DNA of 64,000 nucleotides from a virus. The notes below the pieces were generated by a model. That model saw nothing but the letters and a program-made list of their open reading frames with translations. It searched no databases and was not told the origin of the DNA. A program made the translations under genes and the position numbers. The stretch covers positions 1 through 64,000 of the IMG/VR virus record IMGVR_UViG_3300032242_002445. One strand, 5' to 3'. Below, piece by piece: positions 56,250-62,729 of the stretch. How positions within the stretch are numbered: position 1 is the first letter of the stretch; every line of letters begins with the position of its first letter.

Positions 56250-56250
56250 A

Positions 56251-56439
56251 TCACATACTCACCGGTTGTCTACGTTTAAGCGGAGTTTGCGTGAGGATTG
56301 TCCTCAGCGTCTTCTTCTTTTTCTGTGAGGTCGAGAGTCCAGGCGGCTCGCCTTTAGGTCCGATACCGATTCCCTCGACACCGCCCGCTCCCGCGGAGTT
56401 TGCCGGAACAGCTGATCCCATGTCCTCTTTTAACTTCAT
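56251..56439 (-). CDS. Small conserved protein (62 aa)
   Basis: MKLKEDMGSAVPANSAGAGGVEGIGIGPKGEPPGL and a very basic tail. The 'MKLKEDMG..VP.NSAGAGG..GIG.GP.GEP' pattern occurs in small proteins of T4-like phages. Probably disordered and nucleic-acid-associated. ATG overlaps the next gene's stop (ATGA). Confidence 0.65.
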   Translation of the reverse strand: MKLKEDMGSAVPANSAGAGGVEGIGIGPKGEPPGLSTSQKKKKTLRTILTQTPLKRRQPVSM

Positions 56440-56825
56440 ATCTTCCTCAGCGCCTCTATTATCGTCCTGTCCATCGAGATAAGATCGGTGTTGATCACAG
56501 CCTCACCACCTACATTGTATAATACGGTTGGTAGTATATTTAACATGATCAAGAACGGCTTCAGGAATATCATCTGCTTCTTGAACTTCAGGTATAGTAT
56601 ACGCGGGAGGTGCTCGGCAGAGAAGACGTTGCTGAGCACGATCAGGTGGTTCAGTATCAACCTCTCCTTGAGCTCGCCGGTCTCTACATAACGAGTGATG
56701 AGCTTCTTCACGTACTTCAACCTCTTTATGTCCTCTAGGAACTCGTCCGTACTGTGACACTGCGGGTTATCGTAATGTCTTGCAGCATATATCAGGAAGT
56801 TATCATTAGTCAAATTCTCATACAT
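56436..56825 (-). CDS. Conserved T4-like protein (129 aa)
   Basis: 'MYENLTNDNFLIYAARHYDNPQCHSTDEFLEDIKRLKYVKKLITRY' is a strongly conserved start seen in T4-like phages (DUF7207-type). The rest is helical with hydrophobic 'MIFLKPFLIMLNILPTVLYNV'. Function unknown. Overlaps the neighbouring genes at both ends. Confidence 0.72.
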   Translation of the reverse strand: MYENLTNDNFLIYAARHYDNPQCHSTDEFLEDIKRLKYVKKLITRYVETGELKERLILNHLIVLSNVFSAEHLPRILYLKFKKQMIFLKPFLIMLNILPTVLYNVGGEAVINTDLISMDRTIIEALRKI

Positions 56826-57274
56826 TAAACAAGTCTGATCTTCAGAACCCCACCGCTAGTGTAGTAGAAACCGCTAACGGGAACACCAGCACCTGATGCT
56901 GTTGGGTCATCATCATACGGCCCGGGAAGAGAGATTTTGATATAGCCCGTGGAGTTGACCACTAGGTTAGGACCGCCGATTATAAGTCCAGGATTAGTAG
57001 AGTTCGCAAGCGGAAGTGAGTTTACAAGACCTCTGAGAGTCAAGGAAGCACTTGCCGTATTACCGCTACTGTTTGCAAACACAAATACGCTATCGGTAAG
57101 TGCAATTGAATTGACTGCAGGCACCGCTCTGTACATCGAGTTCGCCACATTTCCGAGCGTAATAGTCCTGGTCGATGGAGAGCCTGAGGTATTAGACAGG
57201 ACGAGGAGGCTGTCCGACCTCGCGACCGAGTTCGTTGTCGGTAGGTCGGACAGTCTCTTCTGTTCATTAGCCAT
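56825..57274 (-). CDS. Virion/fibre-adjacent protein (149 aa)
   Basis: 'MANEQKRLSDLPTTNSVARSDSLLVLSNTSG' is an opening found in short fibre-adaptor proteins. The rest is Asn/Ser/Thr-rich beta ('SVFVFANSSGNTASASLTLRGLVNS'), ending 'PGPYDDDPTASGAGVPVSGFYYTSGGVLKIRLV'. Possibly a fibre base or short fibre. No late promoter directly ahead. Confidence 0.65.
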   Translation of the reverse strand: MANEQKRLSDLPTTNSVARSDSLLVLSNTSGSPSTRTITLGNVANSMYRAVPAVNSIALTDSVFVFANSSGNTASASLTLRGLVNSLPLANSTNPGLIIGGPNLVVNSTGYIKISLPGPYDDDPTASGAGVPVSGFYYTSGGVLKIRLV

Positions 57275-57293
57275 CTCGGAGGCTTCCTAACTA

Positions 57294-58286
57294 TTAGGTG
57301 TTTGCGAGGACGATGTTGTCCGATGCGTCCGGAACCAGAGCAGCCGTACCGTAAGCGGCAGACTGAGCACCGAGCGAACCCATTGCCACGAGAACTTCGT
57401 AGCTGACGCGTCCTGCACGACCACCGGTACCTTCCTTACGAACAACCCAACCTGAGTGAGTCAAGCCGGCCCTAGTTCCGAGACCGCCAGGGATGAGAAG
57501 TCCCGTCGCGGTGTCGCCTTGGATCGTATGTGACTCGCCGGGGTTCGTAACGCGAGCGTCGGTGATGTCGATGGCGGAGCCGCCGAGTGCGGACATGACC
57601 TTGATCGACGTACTGTTGACCGCGTTGATGTAGTAGTACGAGTTGCCGGTAAGAGGTGCGATCGCCGAGTTTCCGGTAGGAACACCGTAGTAGACGCGGT
57701 CGTTTACCTGGAACTTAGAGTTCGCGGTTGTGATCAGGAGGGTGTCGGCGCTGTTGCTGAAGCCCGTGCTGTTTGCGACGATCGTGATAGACGCAGGAGC
57801 TGCGATCGTAACTGTCACGCTTCCCGAGATGCTATTGACGATCGCGCTGTTCGAGAGAATCGACGTGATCCTTCCCGCATTACTCGTGCTGTTGACGACC
57901 GAGTTGGCAGCGGTGACGTTGGTACCGCCGTTCGCGAAGGTCAGCGTGACGAGGGCGTTCGCACCGTATCCCGAACCACCGGAGGTGATCCTGTAGATAC
58001 CGTTTGTCGTGCTGTTCGAGACCGCGATTTCCGTGGTATCAACGCCGAAGACACCGATGGCCATTCCAGGGATGAACGCCCCGATGGTCGTATTGTTGAA
58101 CATAGCGACGTCGACGTTTGCACGCGAGCCACTAGATGTGTTACCGAAAGCTGAGTTGGTACCCATGCTTACGGGATCAGAACCTTTTACGAGAGCGTAC
58201 GTCCCGATCGGCGCACCGTTGGACGACTGCTGAGTCGTGGTACTATTAGCAGTGACCGCTTGGTCGTTTCTTCCCCAGAGTGGCAT
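57294..58286 (-). CDS. Virion structural protein, 'MPLWG' type (330 aa)
   Basis: MPLWGRNDQAVTANSTT is the start of a family of virion proteins known from T4-like cyanophages ('MPLWGNND...'). 'YRITSGGSGYGANALVTLTFANGG' is a shared beta module (see findings). The end 'GWVVRKEGTGGRAGRVSYEVLVAMGSLGAQ' is family-typical. A late promoter lies 31 bases upstream. It was probably purified with virions in relatives; location on the particle unknown. Confidence 0.78.
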   Translation of the reverse strand: MPLWGRNDQAVTANSTTTQQSSNGAPIGTYALVKGSDPVSMGTNSAFGNTSSGSRANVDVAMFNNTTIGAFIPGMAIGVFGVDTTEIAVSNSTTNGIYRITSGGSGYGANALVTLTFANGGTNVTAANSVVNSTSNAGRITSILSNSAIVNSISGSVTVTIAAPASITIVANSTGFSNSADTLLITTANSKFQVNDRVYYGVPTGNSAIAPLTGNSYYYINAVNSTSIKVMSALGGSAIDITDARVTNPGESHTIQGDTATGLLIPGGLGTRAGLTHSGWVVRKEGTGGRAGRVSYEVLVAMGSLGAQSAAYGTAALVPDASDNIVLANT

Positions 58287-58316
58287 GTTAGTGATCTCCT
58301 TAGAGTTTCTTTTCTT

Positions 58317-58323
58317 TATTTAT
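58317..58323 (-). promoter_or_regulatory. Late promoter (ATAAATA)
   Basis: ATAAATAAAG on the minus strand, 31 bases upstream of the ATG at 58286. Confidence 0.65.
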
Positions 58324-58336
58324 TAAAGACCAAGTG

Positions 58337-59191
58337 TCACTTAATTCCCATGACATCCTTGAGGCCCGAGGCGCTTCCGTGGATCTTACTCACGGCGTCC
58401 TGGCGAGCAGCCGGCTTAAGGGCATTGAGTTGGGTCGTGATCTGGCGACCCATAGGGGCGGTCAGCTTGGTCGACGAACCGTCATCGTGCTTGAAGTTGA
58501 TCGGAACACCTGCCATGGCGCGACCTGCCTGAACTTGAATGTGCTCGCGGGGATCGCGACCTTCAGGACGAGGCTCGTCACCTTCTACACTCTTCTTTGG
58601 ACGACCGCGACCGCGCTTTGCAGCCTCGGCCTCGACAACTGCGTTGAAGAGCCTGAGCTGGTCAGCTGTGAGTGTCGTGACCTGCTCTTCTTCATTAGCT
58701 GATTTCTTTGCAGCGTAATCATCAAACTTTCTAGCCTGATTTGTTTTCTTAAAGCTCTTATCATATAGATCAGCAGCTTTAGAACGAGACTTAGCACCTG
58801 CACCAAAAGCTGCTTGATGATCGAGATTAGATGCTTTTTTCTTTGCTGCTATAGAAGCCCTATTAGCAAGTTCAGAAGAAACTTCGTCGACCTGCTCATC
58901 TTCCTTGCGGAGGAGCTTGAAGTCTTCTGCGTCGATCTTTCCGTTGTGGTTCTTATCGATCTTCTTCTGCTTGCCGACGAGCTTCTCGGTCACGACCTCA
59001 TCGCTGATGTCGTAGCGAGCCGTGTTGTTGGTTGGATTCTCGCCGCTCTGGTCACCTTTCTCACCGCGCTGGTTGCCGATCGTCGGCTTGTTCGCGTCTT
59101 CCTTGGTGCCCTTCTTCTTGGCCTCGTCGAACTCAGCTGCGATCTCAGCAATCGCCGCCAGCTCCTTCTCTGAAAGCAGATTGTCGGTCAT
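58337..59191 (-). CDS. Nested in-frame gene (284 aa)
   Basis: Within the 708-aa frame an ATG at 59191 has a strong ribosome site (GAGGAG, seven bases ahead) and a CTAAATAA promoter-like box 30 bases upstream, the usual distance of late promoters here. This supports separate production of the C-terminal 284 residues. Confidence 0.5.
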   Translation of the reverse strand: MTDNLLSEKELAAIAEIAAEFDEAKKKGTKEDANKPTIGNQRGEKGDQSGENPTNNTARYDISDEVVTEKLVGKQKKIDKNHNGKIDAEDFKLLRKEDEQVDEVSSELANRASIAAKKKASNLDHQAAFGAGAKSRSKAADLYDKSFKKTNQARKFDDYAAKKSANEEEQVTTLTADQLRLFNAVVEAEAAKRGRGRPKKSVEGDEPRPEGRDPREHIQVQAGRAMAGVPINFKHDDGSSTKLTAPMGRQITTQLNALKPAARQDAVSKIHGSASGLKDVMGIK

Positions 59192-60463
59192 GATCGTCTC
59201 CTCGTTCTTTGGTTTTAGTTTATTTAGTTGGTTTTGTGTGAAGCTTCTTCCTTGAAGCTCCCTGTTCCGATTCAGTGCGGCACTGAGCTTGCTCTTGATG
59301 CTGGAACCTGCCGTCTTAAAGTGCGGAGGATCCTGATCTTCCTTAACAGGCTGACCTGACTGATCCTTGAAGAGCTTCTTAGCTTTTGCTGGCTTGTCAG
59401 GATCACCGGGCGAGTTGTCAAGTTTCGGGTTAAGGTTGACTTGTGTCTTACCGCCGCTCACGGTCCTAGGGTTATCAGAGCTCTGGGACGAGACGCCCTC
59501 GTTCTTGATGCCGAGAGTATCGAGCATCCTCTTCTGTGATTGAGTCCTTCCATAATCTGGAACCGTAGAGAAAGGAATTGACTTTGATCCAGCTAATGCA
59601 AGAGGACTCATGCCGAGATCGGAAGGACCAACCCTACCCTTCTCAGGATACGGTGTGAACGACTGAACGGAGCTCTTATAGAAGTCGTCGAGCACCTTGT
59701 TCTCGGGTGGAGTAGTGCTTTGTGATGACTGTGACCCACCTGAATCACGTGATGATGATGGCTCTCGAGACTTTGCTGGAGCGGACTGCGATCCGCCGGA
59801 GTCCCTCGACTGTGACGGTTCTGGAGACTTAGCTGTTGGCTTCGGACCCGTGTCCGAAGGGACGGTCGCCGCGACAGGAGGCTTTGGAACAGTGCGCTCA
59901 TATGATGCATCGCGTGATGCCTGCTGTCCGGCCTTCATCTTGTCGTCGATCTTATCGAGCGCACCCCTGTCGTAGGACTTAATTCCTGCGGCGAGAGGGC
60001 TGTTGCCGCTCTTGTAGTCGTCGTTTGCCTTAGGTGCAGGCTCGGCAACTTTAGGGGTCGGCTTAGGACCTGTGTCGGACGGCTTGGTCGTAGGAACTGC
60101 AGGCTTGTCCGAGGACTTGTCCTGCTGAGTCTTGAGCCTCTGATAAACTTGATAAGGACCCTCGCCGGCGCGGGCTGAGTCGGACTTACCGCCGTGGGAG
60201 AACGACTGACCGACCTTGACGTCGGAGCCGGACTTCCAGTTGTTGTTATCGAGGAACTTCTGAAAGTCAGGATCGCGGGAAGCCTCGTCGATGATCTTCG
60301 TCATGATCTCGGCGTTCTTCGCGAGCTTTGACTTCTCGCTGGTAGGCTTGTCGGCCGTGTCGCGACGACCGACGTTGACGACCTTACGGCGTGCCTCGGT
60401 ATTGCGATCCGCGCCTTCGCTGAGGACGTTCCTGATCTGTGATTCTAAGCTCTTGTAGTTCAT
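58337..60463 (-). CDS. Long disordered phage protein, possibly nested gene pair (708 aa)
   Basis: The N-terminal 424 residues are low-complexity, rich in Ser/Pro/Lys/Gly with repeats such as 'SRDSGGSQS'. The C-terminal part starts again at residue 425 (MTDNLLSEKELAAIAEIAAEF) and contains 'LVGKQKKIDKNHNGKIDAEDFKLL', an EF-hand-like loop (D-x-N-x-N-G-x-I-D-x-x-D), and 'RGRPKKSVEGDEPRPEGRDPREHIQVQAGRAMAGVPINF'. Similar loops occur in internal or scaffold-type proteins of T4-like phages. Whether one long protein, a shorter one, or both are made is open. Confidence 0.65.
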   Translation of the reverse strand: MNYKSLESQIRNVLSEGADRNTEARRKVVNVGRRDTADKPTSEKSKLAKNAEIMTKIIDEASRDPDFQKFLDNNNWKSGSDVKVGQSFSHGGKSDSARAGEGPYQVYQRLKTQQDKSSDKPAVPTTKPSDTGPKPTPKVAEPAPKANDDYKSGNSPLAAGIKSYDRGALDKIDDKMKAGQQASRDASYERTVPKPPVAATVPSDTGPKPTAKSPEPSQSRDSGGSQSAPAKSREPSSSRDSGGSQSSQSTTPPENKVLDDFYKSSVQSFTPYPEKGRVGPSDLGMSPLALAGSKSIPFSTVPDYGRTQSQKRMLDTLGIKNEGVSSQSSDNPRTVSGGKTQVNLNPKLDNSPGDPDKPAKAKKLFKDQSGQPVKEDQDPPHFKTAGSSIKSKLSAALNRNRELQGRSFTQNQLNKLKPKNEETIMTDNLLSEKELAAIAEIAAEFDEAKKKGTKEDANKPTIGNQRGEKGDQSGENPTNNTARYDISDEVVTEKLVGKQKKIDKNHNGKIDAEDFKLLRKEDEQVDEVSSELANRASIAAKKKASNLDHQAAFGAGAKSRSKAADLYDKSFKKTNQARKFDDYAAKKSANEEEQVTTLTADQLRLFNAVVEAEAAKRGRGRPKKSVEGDEPRPEGRDPREHIQVQAGRAMAGVPINFKHDDGSSTKLTAPMGRQITTQLNALKPAARQDAVSKIHGSASGLKDVMGIK
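59221..59227 (-). promoter_or_regulatory. Late promoter variant (CTAAATA)
   Basis: CTAAATAA on the minus strand, 30 bases before the internal ATG at 59191, inside the 708-aa frame. Confidence 0.4.
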
Positions 60464-60474
60464 CCTAGCCTACC

Positions 60475-60909
60475 TTACTTGATAATGGAGGTCAACATCC
60501 AGTTGTGCTTCCAGTGTTTGTCGAGACGATCCTCGAGGAAGTTGACGAGACCGAAGGCACCTTCCTTCTCGGCAAGTTCCCTAGCCTTCTTCAACTCATC
60601 GATGACGAGCTTGTTGTCCAGCTGCAGTATCTTTACCATCCTGAGCGCGTCAGGGACGTTCGTCTCGTCCTCGATGACGCTCAGCTCGGAGTACCTCTTG
60701 AAGGAGCCGGGAGCGTAGGCCCCTAAGGTCCTAATCTCCTCGGCCATACCGTCGATAGATCCATAGACCTCCTCGTAGAGATCACCGAAGAACTCATGGT
60801 ACTGCGGGAAGTTAGCTCCCTCCACATTCCAGTGAAAGTAGTGTGCCTTAAGGTAAAGCGCGAACGCGCTTGCTAAGACAACCTTCATCTTCTCTACGAG
60901 TGCGTCCAT
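60475..60909 (-). CDS. dps: Dps/ferritin-like protein (144 aa)
   Basis: 'LKAHYFHWNVEGANFPQYHEFFGDLYEEVYGSIDGMAEEIRTLG' is the Dps signature. Compared with bacterial Dps, ferroxidase ligands H26, H38, D53 and E57 are present, but the Asp after the second His (D67 in E. coli) is Gly here. Four helices of ferritin type follow. It may bind DNA or iron, or protect the replicating genome or the particle. A phage-encoded Dps is unusual. Confidence 0.8.
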   Translation of the reverse strand: MDALVEKMKVVLASAFALYLKAHYFHWNVEGANFPQYHEFFGDLYEEVYGSIDGMAEEIRTLGAYAPGSFKRYSELSVIEDETNVPDALRMVKILQLDNKLVIDELKKARELAEKEGAFGLVNFLEDRLDKHWKHNWMLTSIIK

Positions 60910-60910
60910 C

Positions 60911-61165
60911 TCAGTTAGCTACCTTCTTGTTCCTTGTTTTCTTCACTGTAGTATTCTTACGAGTAGAAGGAACAGCAGCTGGAGCCTTTCCTTTACTATC
61001 CTTTGCATTCTTCCTCGGCTTCTTAACTTCAACCGAGCTTTCCTTTACTTTCAAATCAGCAACCGTGTTCGGAAGCTCGGCCTCTCTTTGATTAAGCATT
61101 TTCAAAATACCCCAACCAAGAGCAGCGATGCCCACTACGATGATGATTACCATAAACAGTTCCAT
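60911..61165 (-). CDS. Small membrane protein with basic tail (84 aa)
   Basis: 'MELFMVIIIVVGIAALGWGILKML' is a membrane segment (residues 3-24). The following 60 residues are Lys/Ala/Pro-rich ('KKPRKNAKDSKGKAPAAVPSTRKNTT') and positively charged, so they may contact DNA or the inner face of the membrane. AAGGAG ribosome site upstream and a GTAAATA box 20 bases before the ATG. Confidence 0.65.
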   Translation of the reverse strand: MELFMVIIIVVGIAALGWGILKMLNQREAELPNTVADLKVKESSVEVKKPRKNAKDSKGKAPAAVPSTRKNTTVKKTRNKKVAN

Positions 61166-61187
61166 AACTCATTCTCTCCTTAATTAT

Positions 61188-61352
61188 TTACTGTCCGCCG
61201 CCGCCTGAGCTTCCGCTCTTACCGGCCGGCAACTTCCTCAACTTCCCATCCGCCTGACGGATGGTCTCATAATCCACTCGCACGTCAGTTCGCTTTCCTG
61301 TAGCCCCTTGTGGTACGCTCAGTTCGGCGATGTGCTCGCGAAATTTCTTCAT
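61188..61352 (-). CDS. Small basic protein (54 aa)
   Basis: MKKFREHIAELSVPQGATGKRTDVRVDYETIRQADGKLRKLPAGKSGSSGGGGQ. The ATG overlaps the stop of the RyR-domain gene (ATGA), and a GTAAATAC box lies 23 bases upstream. It fills the space between two clear genes. Hydrophilic, likely disordered at the end; function unknown. Confidence 0.6.
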   Translation of the reverse strand: MKKFREHIAELSVPQGATGKRTDVRVDYETIRQADGKLRKLPAGKSGSSGGGGQ

Positions 61353-61765
61353 CTTCCTAACAAACTTTTAATCGTATTTACGTGATCGCGATCCTTCTGC
61401 TTCTCAGGTTCTGAAAGCTGAGAATATGGAACGTGCTGATCTGCGTTGTAATCAGCCTTAGGATTTCTCTTCATCCACTCATTGTGAACGTGTTCGGCAG
61501 CCGCTTCGGTATCATTTCCGTGTTTTCTTACGGCCATCAGAGCAGCTTTTCCGGCTTCAAGATTTTCTTTCTGCCAGTCAGGGTGAAGCTTGTGAAATGG
61601 AACGTTGATGTTACTTTCGGTACCGTCACTGTTCTTCTTTACCCTCTCCTTTCCAGTATTATCGGGATCGAATCCTTTGCGCCACTTGTCGTGTTGAATT
61701 GAGGCGAACTGCGTTACCGCGTCCTTTCCTCTTCCTTCGAGTATAAAATCCTTGAACTTCTTCAT
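61349..61765 (-). CDS. RyR-domain protein (138 aa)
   Basis: Starts at ATG 61765 (MKKFKDFILEG). 'HDKWRKGFDPDNTG' and 'LHPDWQKENLEAGKAALMAV' with 'HVPYSQLSEPEKQKDRDHVNTIKSLL' match the RyR domain (PF02026), known mainly from ryanodine receptors but also in bacteria and phages. It probably recognises a protein or nucleotide. The role in a phage is unknown. Coupled to its downstream neighbour by ATGA. Confidence 0.75.
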   Translation of the reverse strand: MKKFKDFILEGRGKDAVTQFASIQHDKWRKGFDPDNTGKERVKKNSDGTESNINVPFHKLHPDWQKENLEAGKAALMAVRKHGNDTEAAAEHVHNEWMKRNPKADYNADQHVPYSQLSEPEKQKDRDHVNTIKSLLGR

Positions 61766-61766
61766 A

Positions 61767-62651
61767 TCAGCAGTTCCATGCACGACGAGACCAGTAGTTG
61801 GCGCTCGTCTTCTTCGATAGATTTCCTTGCCCGCTCGAGCGTGCGCAGTACGAGCGCTTGCGAGCTGGGATGTCCTTCTTGATACTAAGCTTCTTGTCGC
61901 CGAAGTTGACCTTCTTGATGTTTCCGGTGCTCGGATCCTTGACGAAGACCTTGGACTTCTTGACGTCGCCCTTCATAGGCTTATTTAGCGGTACTTGCTT
62001 GCCGTGATAGAGCGCCTCGGCCAAGCCGCAGTCGCAACCCTCGCAGATCTCAACAACGTTCTCGAGCGACTCCTTGATGGCGGTCTTGATCGTCTTGAGC
62101 CTCATGCTCGCCTTCTTCTTCTCGCCGATGTGCCTCAAGGCGTCCTCCTGACCAGGAGTGTTCTGAATATAGGCACGTGCGTCTCCGTCGAAGCGACTGC
62201 TCGACTTGTTGATGTCGTCGGACCTCGGTTCAGAGCGCTCGCGCTCCTCGCTGGACAGCTTGAAGTCCTTTGCGGTAGGACGACCCTTCTCTCCAGGTCG
62301 ACGCATGTGCTCACCGGAGCCGTGCTTGATCCTCTCGCGCTTGGCATGGATGTTGTCCCAAAGCCCGCGCTTCTCTTGTAAGTCCTTGTCCATCTCGGCT
62401 GCCACTCCTCCGGCAATAAATGAGTTCACCCTCGAGAAGGCCTCCTGGACCTCCCTGTCGTACATCCCAAGATCACGCGCGACCTTCCAGCCGCGGAGGA
62501 ACACCTCCTCGAGCGTGTCAACGTCGAAGCCGCTTTTCTTGGATTTTTTATAGAGGGAGAGTTTGATTGAGTCAGATAAAACTACGGCAGATCCTACACC
62601 TTGCTCAACAAAGTCTAGCTGAGGACTAGGGAGATCTTGGGTCTTATGCAT
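61767..62651 (-). CDS. Phage protein with C-terminal 'PLNKPMKGD' domain (294 aa)
   Basis: The last 85 residues ('VPLNKPMKGDVKKSKVFVKDPSTGNIKKVNFGDKKLSIKKDIPARKRSYCARSSGQGNLSKKTSANYWSRRAWNC') belong to a domain found at the ends of several T4-like phage proteins ('LNKP.RGDVKKFKVYV...VNFGD.....K..P.RRKSFRARH...YWS...W'). The N-terminal 190 residues are helical, with 'HGSGEHMRRPGEKGRPT' in the middle. A perfect late promoter lies 69 bases upstream. Role unknown; scaffolding or internal head protein is possible. Confidence 0.72.
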   Translation of the reverse strand: MHKTQDLPSPQLDFVEQGVGSAVVLSDSIKLSLYKKSKKSGFDVDTLEEVFLRGWKVARDLGMYDREVQEAFSRVNSFIAGGVAAEMDKDLQEKRGLWDNIHAKRERIKHGSGEHMRRPGEKGRPTAKDFKLSSEERERSEPRSDDINKSSSRFDGDARAYIQNTPGQEDALRHIGEKKKASMRLKTIKTAIKESLENVVEICEGCDCGLAEALYHGKQVPLNKPMKGDVKKSKVFVKDPSTGNIKKVNFGDKKLSIKKDIPARKRSYCARSSGQGNLSKKTSANYWSRRAWNC

Positions 62652-62719
62652 TGGAGTTTCCCTTGGGCTTATCCATGAACATTGCGCAGGATTGCCGTAG
62701 CCTTACTGCACTGCAAAAG

Positions 62720-62727
62720 TATTTATA
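62720..62727 (-). promoter_or_regulatory. T4-type late promoter
   Basis: Perfect TATAAATA on the minus strand, 69 bases upstream of the ATG at 62651. Confidence 0.7.
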
Positions 62728-62729
62728 TG

